A stretch of DNA of 64,000 nt from Aquirhabdus sp. (lineage in GTDB: Bacteria > Pseudomonadota > Gammaproteobacteria > Pseudomonadales > Moraxellaceae), in the NCBI GenBank assembly GCA_030149815.1, contig JASLHI010000022.1, positions 1 through 64,000 on the forward strand, written 5' to 3'. Positions 25,844 to 34,585 of this stretch are shown one piece after another. The notes beneath the pieces are model-generated. The model saw only the letters and a program-made list of their open reading frames with translations, was not told where the DNA came from and made no database searches. The position numbers and the translations under genes were made by a program. The number at the start of each line of letters is the position of its first letter. Position 1 is the stretch's first letter.

Positions 25844-26878
25844 TCACTTCCTCCCTTCAATCAACCCCGCCCTAAACTCATTCGGCCCAACTTGAGCAAT
25901 GGCTTTAAATGCACGGGTAAAATTAGCAAGGTCTGAGTAGCCTAATTCATAAGCAATCTGTGTAGCAGTCAGCTCAGGTTTTCCTAGCATTTCTATGGCT
26001 TTTTCATGACGTATCTTTTGCGAAAGTTGCCTGAATCCAACACCTTCATTTTTGAGGTATCGATCCAGCGTTCGAGCAGACAGATTCAAGAGACTTGCCA
26101 GATCGCCAAGTGTCGTGATGCCATCGCTGGATTCGCGTAGCATCATGCTGACCCAATCAACAACTTTTCCATCATTCATAAAATGACGGATTTGATCACG
26201 GCAACGATTTTCAACCATTTGCAGCGAGTAGGGATCAGCAAGTGCCAATTTATGCTGACCAATTTCGGCTGGAAGTTTCAGGCGAATTCCAGCGGTAACT
26301 TCCCATGAGAAGTGACAGCGCGCTTCTTTGAGTTCGAGATAACGGCTGATATGAGCAGGTTCTGGAATGGAAAAATAAAGATCATATCGCGGCATTTGAT
26401 GTTCAAGTAAATCGCGCAAGACAAAATGAAAAGCCACTGCAATCGCTTCTAAATGAAAGACTAAAGTCTGCGAATTCATCGATACGATGGGACGTATGAT
26501 GAAGTTAATCTGATGATGATCATTTTGATATTGCATGCGAAAGATCGGCATGATGAGCCGAAAATACCGAGCAACCAGCCGCATCGCCGTTTCGATATTG
26601 GGGCTCGTCATGATGCCATATCCCAAAATGGCATGTGAGGTGAGCTTAAGTGCCTTGCCGAGTTCAATCGCAAGATCACTGCGCTGTGACGCCTGCGATA
26701 CTGCATCGATGATGCGCTCCACCTGCGGCAACGTCAGTAGAGCATCAGGTTTGGTCAATGCCTCGTAGTCAATATTGGCTGCTTCCAAGACCTGTTTGAA
26801 ATTAATATTTTCTCGCTCTAGCACCACGCCTAGATATAAGTAATATCGTGCAGGAATTTCAGGGAGATTCACTTTCAT
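25844..26878 (-). CDS. AraC-family transcriptional regulator, probable alkane-response regulator
   Basis: A 344-residue regulator. The N-terminal 200 residues match the arabinose-binding-like ligand domain of the OruR/AlkR group (LPARYYL-like start, HAILGYGIMTSPNIETAMRL). The C-terminal 100 residues hold two helix-turn-helix motifs: TLGDLASLLNLSARTLDRYL and TATQIAYELGYSDLANFTRA. It diverges from alkB with 131 bases between, as alkR does from alkM in Acinetobacter, so it likely activates alkB in response to alkanes. ATG 26878 lacks a strong ribosome site. Two 20-base direct repeats 21 bases apart lie in the gap. Confidence 0.85.
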   Translation of the reverse strand: MKVNLPEIPARYYLYLGVVLERENINFKQVLEAANIDYEALTKPDALLTLPQVERIIDAVSQASQRSDLAIELGKALKLTSHAILGYGIMTSPNIETAMRLVARYFRLIMPIFRMQYQNDHHQINFIIRPIVSMNSQTLVFHLEAIAVAFHFVLRDLLEHQMPRYDLYFSIPEPAHISRYLELKEARCHFSWEVTAGIRLKLPAEIGQHKLALADPYSLQMVENRCRDQIRHFMNDGKVVDWVSMMLRESSDGITTLGDLASLLNLSARTLDRYLKNEGVGFRQLSQKIRHEKAIEMLGKPELTATQIAYELGYSDLANFTRAFKAIAQVGPNEFRAGLIEGRK

Positions 26879-26911
26879 GGTGCAAGACTTCTGCTGATGC
26901 GTCGAGTCTAT

Positions 26912-26949
26912 TGTCTGAAAATGATAAGATGATGTCAATAAATGACAAT
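26912..26949. promoter_or_regulatory. Candidate AraC-type operator upstream of alkB
   Basis: Elements beginning TGTC at 26912 and 26933 share 14 of 20 bases in direct orientation, 21 bases apart, with the common core AAATGA. Tandem sites two helix turns apart are typical for AraC/XylS proteins. The second copy is also a perfect TGTCA-ATAAA-TGACA inverted repeat (26933-26947). Confidence 0.5.
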
Positions 26950-27009
26950 GTGGCATTGGCTGTTTAAATCATACTCACATCACCATTTATGCGATTGGCA
27001 GAGGTTGTG

Positions 27010-28206
27010 ATGAGTACATTCATGAAAGAGGATATTTTCGACAATCAACAAACAAATCAATATGTCGATAAAAAAAGACGGCTCTGGCTACTTGGACCAT
27101 CTGTTCCAGTGATAGGGATTGCTGCGATGGCAGGTTATCAGTTCGGGCCGAAATGGACTCGCAAACTTTGTGCTGGTTTTGGGCCGATTTTGTTGCATGG
27201 TATCATTCCCGCACTGGATAAATTAATTGGCGATGACCAACAAAATCCCCCGAACTCAGCCGTGAAAGGTTTAGAAGACGATCCGTACTACGCAAAGATC
27301 GTCAAGCTTTATATTCCTCTGCAATATGCCGCCAATATTTATGGGGCTTATTTATCAAGCCGTAAAAGCACACCGCTGGCAGATCAAGTTTTGCTAGGAA
27401 GTTTGCTCGGTGTTATCAATGGCGTCGCAATCAATACGGCTCATGAACTTAGCCATAAGCAGAGCAAAGTTGATCATATTTTATCTCATTTGGCACTTGC
27501 CCCGACAGGATATAACCATTTTCGAGTCGAGCATCCTTATGGACATCATCGCCGCGTTGCGACTCCTGAAGATCCTGCATCTTCGAGAATGGGTGAATCG
27601 TTCTGGAAGTTCTTACCGAGAACAGTGATTGGCAGTTTTAAATCCGCGATCGAAATTGAGTCCAGACGCCTTAAACGCAAAAATCAGAAATTCTGGTCGA
27701 TACACAATGAGTTACTACAAGGCTGGCTCATGTCGGCAGGCTTCCATGCGGGAATGATTGCCCTGTTTGGTAAACGCACGATACCGTTTTTGGCGACTCA
27801 ATCGCTGTATGGCATTACATTATTTGAGATCATTAACTATGTCGAGCACTATGGTTTAAAACGCCAAAAACTGGAGAATGGTCAATATGAACGCACATTG
27901 CCAGAACACAGTTGGAATAACAACAATATCGTGACCAACCTATTCTTGTACCAGCTTCAACGTCATTCGGATCATCACGCCAATCCGACACGCAGCTTTC
28001 AGGCGTTGAGACATTTTGATGATGCGCCGCAGCTACCGAGTGGATATGGATCAATGATTCTGCCTGCACTGTTTCCAAAATGGTGGTATAGCATCATGGA
28101 TCAGCGCGTGGTCGATCATTACCAAGGTGATTTGAATAAAGCCAATATGGATCTTGACGCCAAGGCACGCTTATTTAAGAAATATGACGTTAAGGAAACG
28201 ACCTGA
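27010..28206 (+). CDS. alkB: Alkane 1-monooxygenase
   Basis: A 398-residue integral membrane non-heme di-iron hydroxylase. All signature blocks are present: HELSHK (about 145), EHPYGHHRRVATPEDPA (about 173) and LQRHSDHHA (about 316), plus NYVEHYGL. It oxidises the terminal carbon of medium or long n-alkanes, using electrons from rubredoxin. About six membrane helices are expected. ATG 27010 has GAGG five bases upstream, preferred over the earlier ATG 26989. It is the homologue called alkM in Acinetobacter. Rubredoxin follows 88 bases downstream. Confidence 0.96.
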   Translation: MSTFMKEDIFDNQQTNQYVDKKRRLWLLGPSVPVIGIAAMAGYQFGPKWTRKLCAGFGPILLHGIIPALDKLIGDDQQNPPNSAVKGLEDDPYYAKIVKLYIPLQYAANIYGAYLSSRKSTPLADQVLLGSLLGVINGVAINTAHELSHKQSKVDHILSHLALAPTGYNHFRVEHPYGHHRRVATPEDPASSRMGESFWKFLPRTVIGSFKSAIEIESRRLKRKNQKFWSIHNELLQGWLMSAGFHAGMIALFGKRTIPFLATQSLYGITLFEIINYVEHYGLKRQKLENGQYERTLPEHSWNNNNIVTNLFLYQLQRHSDHHANPTRSFQALRHFDDAPQLPSGYGSMILPALFPKWWYSIMDQRVVDHYQGDLNKANMDLDAKARLFKKYDVKETT

Positions 28207-28294
28207 TTATTAGGTTGCTTTAACGCTTGTTTTGGCTTTTTTTGCAATCAATAAGGCGTTGCTCTCTGAAATCTATGCCGAGATAGGAAGTGAT

Positions 28295-28459
28295 ATGAAA
28301 AAGTATCAGTGCGTGGTGTGTGGTTTGATTTACGATGAGGCAGAAGGTTGGCCAATGGATGGTATTGCGGCGGGGACACGCTGGGTCGATATTCCTGACA
28401 GCTGGGTCTGCCCAGATTGTGGGGTAGCTAAACTGGATTTTGAAATGGTTGAAATTTAA
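28295..28459 (+). CDS. rubA: Rubredoxin
   Basis: A 54-residue iron protein. CVVCG (6-10) and CPDCG (39-43) give the four Cys ligands. It should carry electrons from a rubredoxin reductase to AlkB. The second Cys motif is followed by VAK rather than an inserted Arg, which fits the electron-transferring AlkG2 type. ATG 28295 has AGGAAG just upstream. No reductase gene is in the window. A terminator follows. Confidence 0.95.
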   Translation: MKKYQCVVCGLIYDEAEGWPMDGIAAGTRWVDIPDSWVCPDCGVAKLDFEMVEI

Positions 28460-28475
28460 AGAAGATTAAAAAACT

Positions 28476-28512
28476 AAAGCCCTATTATGAATGATCATAG
28501 TAGGGCTTTTTT
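28476..28512 (+). terminator. Intrinsic terminator after rubredoxin gene
   Basis: AAAGCCCTATTATGA (28476-28490) pairs with TCATAGTAGGGCTTT (28495-28509) with one mismatch, followed by TTT. Confidence 0.9.
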
Positions 28513-28546
28513 GAGGCTTCTATTTGGAATTTTTAACTATGAAATT

Positions 28547-30382
28547 TTATTCCACGGTCACCGATTTTGCCAAATTACGAGGCTGATCAACATCAGTACC
28601 ACGCAAAACCGCCACGTGATACGACAGCAATTGCACAGGAATACTGTACACAATCGGAGCGACTAAGCCAGCGATCTTCGGAATTGGCAGCACATGGACG
28701 CGGTCTTCCGATTTGATTTCGCTATCGACATCTGCAAATACAAACAACTCGCCACCACGTGACAGCACTTCTTGCATATTGGATTTGAGCTTATCGAGCA
28801 ATTCATCTTGCGCTGCCAAAACCACGATCGGCATGTCTTTATCAACCAACGCCAGCGGGCCGTGCTTCAGTTCGCCAGCTGCATAGCCTTCGGCATGAAT
28901 ATAAGAAATTTCTTTCAGTTTCAATGCGCCTTCGAGCGCGATTGGATATTCGATACCACGACCGAGGAACAAGGCATGACGTTTTTCGATGAATGCATGT
29001 GACATTTTTTCAATTTGGCTATCCAGCGCAAGTGTTTCACTCACTGCGATTGGCACATGCCATAGCTGAGAAATGATTTCCGCAGATTTCTCTGGGGCTA
29101 AACTACGTTGCTCATGACCTACTTTGAGGACTAACAACATCAGTGCTGCCAATTGCGTGGTAAACGCTTTGGTTGATGCCACGCCGATTTCTGGACCAGC
29201 TTGGGTTAGTAAGTGCAAATCAGTTTCACGAATCAGTGAAGATGTTTTGACGTTACACAGTGCCAAGGTTACGAGGTCATCATTCGCGCCTGCTTGTGCT
29301 TTGATATCGCGCAGTGCAGCCAAGGTATCCGCAGTTTCACCTGATTGAGAGATGCAAACGACCAACGTATTCGGCAAGACTACAGGTTCACGGTAGCGGA
29401 ATTCACTGGCGATTTCGACTTGGCATGGCATTTTCAGTAGTTTTTCAAACCAATAGCGCGCGATCATGCCAGAGTGATAGCTCGTGCCACAGGCGATGAT
29501 TTGAACTTGCTTGATATTTGCCAGTTTCTTGGCATTTTCACCCAAGAAATCTTCATGCAGTGCGTTGTCGGTAATGCCAACAGACAAGGTGCGGGTCAGA
29601 GCATCAGTTTGCTCATAAATTTCTTTGAGCATGTAATGCTTGTAGCCGCCTTTATCGCTTGAACTATCGCTGGCATCAATTTCGTGTGAGGCACGAACGA
29701 CAGGATGACCATTTTGATAAATCTCAATAGATTCACGGGTCAGACGGACGACGTCTTTTTCTTCCAAGTAAATAAAACGGTTGGTCACTGGTAAGAGCGC
29801 CATTTGGTCCGAAGAAATGAAGTTTTCACCAATCCCTAAACCAATGACGAGTGGTGAACCAGCACGTACTGCGATCAGTTCGTCAGCATTTTCGCTATTC
29901 ACTACACCCAGCGCATATGCACCGTGCAACAGTGGAATGACAGATTGAACCGCAGAGAGTAATGTTGCATGGCTTTTCATCGCGCGATGAACTAAATGTG
30001 CAACCACTTCGGTGTCGGTTTGTGAAGTAAAGATATAGCCTTCACTTTGTAATTCAGCTTTTAGAATCGCGTAATTTTCGATAATACCGTTGTGAACGAC
30101 AGCAATTGTACCTGAGGTATGAGGATGAGCATTTGCAACGGACGGTACGCCATGAGTAGCCCAACGAGTATGAGCAATCCCTAGCATTCCATGCAAATGA
30201 TTTGCGTTAGCCGCAGCTTCAAGGACAGCGACTTTACCCACTTGTCGTTCACGGACTATTTCACCTTGATCGATCAAGGTCAGTCCAGCAGAATCGTAGC
30301 CACGATATTCCAGACGTTTGAGTCCTTCGATCAAAATAGGTGCGACATTGCGCTCCGCGATACCACCGACAATTCCACACAT
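28547..30382 (-). CDS. glmS: Glutamine-fructose-6-phosphate aminotransferase (isomerising)
   Basis: A 611-residue enzyme that makes glucosamine-6-phosphate for peptidoglycan and LPS. Cys2 in MCGIVGGIAE is the glutaminase nucleophile; RWATHG and the two SIS domains (CGTSYHSG, SQSGETADT) follow; the C terminus KSVTVE is the conserved tail. ATG 30382 is required so that Cys2 is N-terminal after Met removal; AGGAATGAGA lies upstream. It follows glmU by 119 bases. No glmS ribozyme is seen. Confidence 0.97.
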   Translation of the reverse strand: MCGIVGGIAERNVAPILIEGLKRLEYRGYDSAGLTLIDQGEIVRERQVGKVAVLEAAANANHLHGMLGIAHTRWATHGVPSVANAHPHTSGTIAVVHNGIIENYAILKAELQSEGYIFTSQTDTEVVAHLVHRAMKSHATLLSAVQSVIPLLHGAYALGVVNSENADELIAVRAGSPLVIGLGIGENFISSDQMALLPVTNRFIYLEEKDVVRLTRESIEIYQNGHPVVRASHEIDASDSSSDKGGYKHYMLKEIYEQTDALTRTLSVGITDNALHEDFLGENAKKLANIKQVQIIACGTSYHSGMIARYWFEKLLKMPCQVEIASEFRYREPVVLPNTLVVCISQSGETADTLAALRDIKAQAGANDDLVTLALCNVKTSSLIRETDLHLLTQAGPEIGVASTKAFTTQLAALMLLVLKVGHEQRSLAPEKSAEIISQLWHVPIAVSETLALDSQIEKMSHAFIEKRHALFLGRGIEYPIALEGALKLKEISYIHAEGYAAGELKHGPLALVDKDMPIVVLAAQDELLDKLKSNMQEVLSRGGELFVFADVDSEIKSEDRVHVLPIPKIAGLVAPIVYSIPVQLLSYHVAVLRGTDVDQPRNLAKSVTVE

Positions 30383-30501
30383 ATCGTTCTCATTCCTAAC
30401 AAATTCCAGATTAATGCTCTGGCTTGGTTGATCTGACTTTGGTTTATTTGAATATGGGGTTAAGCTGCCCATTATTCTATGTCATCTTGATGTCATAAGT
30501 C

Positions 30502-31878
30502 CTATGACTTTTTGACTGGTCGTTTGTAGTTGCTAATATTTCGTTGCTGGCCACGCGCTACAGCGAGAGAGCCCGCAGGAACGTCCGTAGTCACCACTGA
30601 ACCTGCGCCAACCGTCGCTTGATCACCAATACTGACCGGTGCAACCAGTGAGCTATTAGAGCCGATAAAGGCTTGTGAGCCAATCACCGTTTGGTGTTTA
30701 TTTGCACCATCATAATTACAGGTAATTGTGCCAGCACCGATGTTACTGCTTGAGCCAATCAGTGCATCGCCAATATAGGATAGATGGTTGGCTTTGCTAC
30801 CGTCGCCGACGCGGCTATTTTTGACTTCGACAAAGTTGCCGATATGTACGTCATCCGCAAGCACAGTACCTGGGCGTAATCGTGCAAATGGTCCGATGAA
30901 CGCATTTGAACCGATGGTGACATCGTCGATGATGCTGTATGGTAGAATTTTTGTGCCACTGCTGATTTTAGCATTTTTTAAATGACAACCTGCGCCCACA
31001 GTGACGCCATCTCCCAGATAGCAATCGCCTTCAATGATGACATTGACGTCAATTTGCACATCTTGCCCAACCGATAAATGCCCGCGCAAATCAAAACGTG
31101 CAGGATCAAGCAAGGTCACCCCTGCTTTCATCAAATCAATTGCTTGGTGGCGCTGCCATTGGCGTTCTAATGCAGACAGTTGCAGGCGATCATTGACTCC
31201 TTCAACTTCAAAGGCGTAGGTCGGTTGGATACTACCGATACTGACGCCGTCTTTTGCTGCCATCGCCACGATGTCGGTTAAATAATATTCACCTTGAGCA
31301 TTGTCATTGGATAAGTTCGGTAACCAACGATGCAAGAGCGCGTTATCGATGGCATAAATTCCAGTGTTGACTTCGGTAATGGCGCGTTCTTTTTCGCTGG
31401 CATCTTTCTGTTCAACGATACGCGTGATCTGATTTTTGCTATTACGGACAATCCGGCCATATCCAGTTGGGTTTTCAAGATCTAGCGTGATCATTGCTAA
31501 ACCGCCATTTGCAGCATCTAAAAGACGGCGTAAGGTATCTGCACGAACGAGCGGTACGTCACCGTATAGAATGAGGCTTTTACCTGTTTCAGGTAAGACA
31601 GGCAGCGTGACTTGCACAGCATGTCCTGTGCCTTTTTGTTCAGCTTGTTCAACCCATTCAATGGTTTGCTGTGCATGAGTTGGACAATTAAATGCAGATT
31701 TAACAATATCACCGCCATGACCGTAGACGGTAATGACGCGATCAGCTTCAATTCGAGCAGTTTGTGCCAGTACGTGGCCCAGCAAGGGTTTGCCAGCAAG
31801 CGGCTGTAATACTTTGGGTAGGCGCGAGTTCATCCGTGTCCCTTTGCCTGCTGCTAAAATAATGACACTGAGCGTCAT
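30502..31878 (-). CDS. glmU: Bifunctional N-acetylglucosamine-1-phosphate uridyltransferase / glucosamine-1-phosphate acetyltransferase
   Basis: A 458-residue two-domain enzyme. LAAGKGTRM is the N-terminal uridyltransferase signature. The C-terminal half is a left-handed beta helix of hexapeptide repeats, with FVEVKNS and HLSYIGDA in the acetyltransferase site and Asn-Tyr-Asp (CNYDG). It converts glucosamine-1-phosphate to UDP-GlcNAc in the cytoplasm. It precedes glmS in the same direction, so the amino-sugar steps are grouped. Confidence 0.97.
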   Translation of the reverse strand: MTLSVIILAAGKGTRMNSRLPKVLQPLAGKPLLGHVLAQTARIEADRVITVYGHGGDIVKSAFNCPTHAQQTIEWVEQAEQKGTGHAVQVTLPVLPETGKSLILYGDVPLVRADTLRRLLDAANGGLAMITLDLENPTGYGRIVRNSKNQITRIVEQKDASEKERAITEVNTGIYAIDNALLHRWLPNLSNDNAQGEYYLTDIVAMAAKDGVSIGSIQPTYAFEVEGVNDRLQLSALERQWQRHQAIDLMKAGVTLLDPARFDLRGHLSVGQDVQIDVNVIIEGDCYLGDGVTVGAGCHLKNAKISSGTKILPYSIIDDVTIGSNAFIGPFARLRPGTVLADDVHIGNFVEVKNSRVGDGSKANHLSYIGDALIGSSSNIGAGTITCNYDGANKHQTVIGSQAFIGSNSSLVAPVSIGDQATVGAGSVVTTDVPAGSLAVARGQQRNISNYKRPVKKS

Positions 31879-31973
31879 ATGGTTTTCTCCAGTGTTTTCT
31901 CAATCATTTCTGAACCAGCGGATTGCTGATCAATTCAGTTGTGGATCGTATGCTAGATTGTGCATGAACATGA

Positions 31974-32540
31974 CTAAATCAAGAGCAAATAACCCCACAT
32001 TGCGAGCGCGGCAATGAGTCCAGCTAAAATATCGTCGAACATAATACCAAAACCGCCATGCACACTGCGATCAAAATAACGAATAGGCCACGGTTTCCAG
32101 ATATCAAACAGACGAAATAGTGCAAATGCGATCAAGAGATTGAATAAAGTCATACTATTTAAGATACTGAGGTGACCCAAAGCCAGCATTGGCATGAGCA
32201 CCATCGATTGCCCCACAAACTCATCCCAGACGATCCGTCCATCATCATGAACACCCATCAATTGCGCTGTTCTACCGCAAACGGGAATCCCAATAATCGC
32301 GGCAATACCAATAATCCAGAGAGAAGGTTGCAGACCTAAACACATCCACAGCGGTGCAAAGAACAACACAGCAAATGATCCCGCAGTCCCAGGCGCTTTC
32401 GGTGATAAACCTGAACCTAGACCGACGCCCAGAAACCAGCACAATTGATCCAGTATATTCATATTTTTAAATGGAATTTCGGCAGTACCTGTGCTGATGT
32501 TCTTTTTCGAGGTCGGTGTGTCAGTGGATAGGTCAGTCAA
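31974..32540 (-). CDS. pgpA: Phosphatidylglycerophosphatase A
   Basis: A protein of up to 188 residues that dephosphorylates phosphatidylglycerophosphate at the inner membrane. GLGSGLSPKAPGTAGS is the family motif, and DDGRIVWDEFVGQ the catalytic acidic segment. There are about three or four membrane helices. The TTG start at 32540 overlaps the thiL stop by eight bases and has AAGGA about ten bases upstream; ATG 32462 would give a shorter form of 162 residues. It is in the ribBX-ribH-nusB-thiL-pgpA run. Confidence 0.93.
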   Translation of the reverse strand: MTDLSTDTPTSKKNISTGTAEIPFKNMNILDQLCWFLGVGLGSGLSPKAPGTAGSFAVLFFAPLWMCLGLQPSLWIIGIAAIIGIPVCGRTAQLMGVHDDGRIVWDEFVGQSMVLMPMLALGHLSILNSMTLFNLLIAFALFRLFDIWKPWPIRYFDRSVHGGFGIMFDDILAGLIAALAMWGYLLLI

Positions 32541-33501
32541 AGTGCTTAAATCCTTTGAGATTTAGGTGAAAAGGTTGATTGTGGTGCAAAACAGTTAATC
32601 GTTCGGTATCTGGCATGTGTTGTACAATCTCACCAATCACAGTCAGAGACAAACCTTGCTGATCTTGCTGCCAAACTTGCTCAAGGTTAGCAAACTTCTG
32701 TGGAGAAATGGTGAAGCATAGTTCGTAGTCATCGCCACCACAGAGCGCAAGTCCTGCGCGTTGCTCAAGATCTAATGCTGTGAGCGTCTGTGATAACGGT
32801 AGTTTCTCCACATCAATTCGACCCGCAACATCGCTTGCGGTGAGAATATGCCCTAGATCTTGAGCTAAGCCGTCAGAAATATCGAGCATTGCTGACGCAT
32901 AACCCCGCAGTGCGATACCGAGTGCAAGACGTGGCGTAGGGCGATCTAAGCGAGATTTTAAGGCTTGATTAAGATCTTGATCTTGTCGGTGCCTAAGCGC
33001 ATACGCTGCGTCGCCAATCGTATTAGATACGACAATCAGGTCGCCAATTTGTGCACCACTACGAACGATTGCTTGCCCTGTGGGTACCCAGCCGAGTGCG
33101 GTTACCGTGAGACTCAGTGTTGCCCCACGTGTGGTATCGCCGCCAATCAAAGAGACATTGGCATCATCGCATAACGCAAAGATTCCTTGAGCCAATTGTT
33201 CCAAGAAATCGGAATCAGCTTTGGGGAGAGTTAGGGCGAGCAAAATACTATGCGCCGTCGCACCCATCGCAGCAAGATCGGAAAGATTTACTGCGACAGC
33301 TTTCCAGCCGATGGAATAAGCATCTGTTTCTATAGGAAAATGACGACCTGCAATCAGCGTATCGGTACTGATGACCAATTCGTGATGGGCAGGCGGGGCG
33401 AGGAGTGCGGCATCGTCGCCAATGCCGAGGTTTATGCCTATAGATGAATTTTGCGGTGATTTTCGTTGAAAGAACTGTTGAATCAGCGAAAACTCATCCA
33501 T
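32533..33501 (-). CDS. thiL: Thiamine-monophosphate kinase
   Basis: A 322-residue AIR-synthase-type kinase that phosphorylates thiamine monophosphate to thiamine diphosphate. GIGDDAALL near the N terminus and GGDTTRG are the Mg-ATP binding motifs; DISDGLAQDLGHI and GGDDYELCF follow. It starts nine bases after nusB ends and overlaps pgpA at its own stop. Confidence 0.95.
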   Translation of the reverse strand: MDEFSLIQQFFQRKSPQNSSIGINLGIGDDAALLAPPAHHELVISTDTLIAGRHFPIETDAYSIGWKAVAVNLSDLAAMGATAHSILLALTLPKADSDFLEQLAQGIFALCDDANVSLIGGDTTRGATLSLTVTALGWVPTGQAIVRSGAQIGDLIVVSNTIGDAAYALRHRQDQDLNQALKSRLDRPTPRLALGIALRGYASAMLDISDGLAQDLGHILTASDVAGRIDVEKLPLSQTLTALDLEQRAGLALCGGDDYELCFTISPQKFANLEQVWQQDQQGLSLTVIGEIVQHMPDTERLTVLHHNQPFHLNLKGFKHFD

Positions 33502-33510
33502 GGTGAATGA

Positions 33511-34050
33511 TCAGTTTGAGTCAGTTTCGTTTGAATCAGTTTCGTTCTGATCAACTGCATCAGACTCTTTAGCTGCTTTGCGTGCAGCACGTCCAGCAGT
33601 GAACTCTTCTGGGCGTAGTTGGCGAGCGAGTTTGTCGAGGACACCATTGACATATTTATGACTATCAGTTGCACCGAAATGCTTTGCCAATTCAATGCCT
33701 TCATCAATGACGATAGCATACGGAACTTCCAAGCGATTGCGCATCTCATACACGCCGAGCAGCAGAATTGCACGCTCGACGACGTTCAATGCATCAAGCT
33801 CACGATCAATCGCAGGATCTAAAATTTCATCTAACGATTCGTTGTCAGCAATCGTTTGAGTCAACAATTCGTGGTAATAGACCACATCGGTCTTGTTCAT
33901 GTGGTTTTCAGCACGAGTACGTGCCTCAATCTCATGCACAGGATTATTGGTCAAGAGCCACTCATAGATACCTTGCATGGCAAAGCGACGTGCTTTGCGC
34001 TTGGCGGCGAAGGAAGTTGGGTTTTTTATTCCCGTCGGTTGCAGTGCCAT
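33511..34050 (-). CDS. nusB: Transcription antitermination protein NusB
   Basis: A 179-residue RNA-binding protein. RKARRFAMQGIYEWLL and the later VERAILLLGVYEM, PYAIVIDEGIELAKHFG blocks are NusB signatures. It joins NusE (S10) on boxA RNA in rRNA antitermination. It is longer than usual by an acidic C-terminal tail, NETDSNETDSN, coded by two near-identical 15-base units (33515-33544). It begins four bases after ribH. Confidence 0.95.
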   Translation of the reverse strand: MALQPTGIKNPTSFAAKRKARRFAMQGIYEWLLTNNPVHEIEARTRAENHMNKTDVVYYHELLTQTIADNESLDEILDPAIDRELDALNVVERAILLLGVYEMRNRLEVPYAIVIDEGIELAKHFGATDSHKYVNGVLDKLARQLRPEEFTAGRAARKAAKESDAVDQNETDSNETDSN

Positions 34051-34054
34051 TCCC

Positions 34055-34525
34055 TTAAATCGCCTTCAGCAAGTTAACCATTTCAATCGCGGTCAACGCG
34101 GCATCAGCGCCTTTGTTGCCTGCTTTTGTACCCGCACGTTCAATTGATTGTTCGATGCTGTCGGTTGTCAACACGCCGAAAATCACAGGTAGGTTGTATT
34201 CCAGACCAATTACACCTAAGCCTTTTGCGCTTTCACCTGCCACAAAATCAAAATGCGGTGTACCGCCACGGATCACTGCGCCTAAAGCGATGATGGCATC
34301 ATATTTGCCACTTGCTGCAAGTTTTTTGGCAACTAAAGGCAATTCCCATGCGCCAGGTGCACGAACGATGGTGACGTTTTTGTCTTCAACGCCATGACGT
34401 TTCAGGGTGTCTAACGCGCCTTCAAGTAATGCTTCGACGATAAAGCTATTGAAACGTCCAACGAGTACTGCGTATTTGCCTTCATTACCTTGGTGCAGTT
34501 GGCCTTCAATGACTTGAATGGTCAT
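34055..34525 (-). CDS. ribH: 6,7-dimethyl-8-ribityllumazine synthase
   Basis: A 156-residue enzyme that joins the pyrimidine and dihydroxybutanone phosphate intermediates of riboflavin synthesis. RFNSFIVEALLEGA, PGAWELPL and the GAVIRGGTPHFDFV active-site loop with catalytic His are present. AAGGA precedes the ATG. It is 60 bases downstream of ribBX. Confidence 0.97.
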   Translation of the reverse strand: MTIQVIEGQLHQGNEGKYAVLVGRFNSFIVEALLEGALDTLKRHGVEDKNVTIVRAPGAWELPLVAKKLAASGKYDAIIALGAVIRGGTPHFDFVAGESAKGLGVIGLEYNLPVIFGVLTTDSIEQSIERAGTKAGNKGADAALTAIEMVNLLKAI

Positions 34526-34585
34526 GGTGTGTTTCCTTTGATCAATTGAACAATATTTAAAAAATATGGTGTTAAGTTTAACCGT

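Noticed and set aside
30383..30501. glmS ribozyme
   Set aside because: The glmU-glmS gap is too short and lacks the conserved core; such ribozymes are typical of Gram-positive bacteria.
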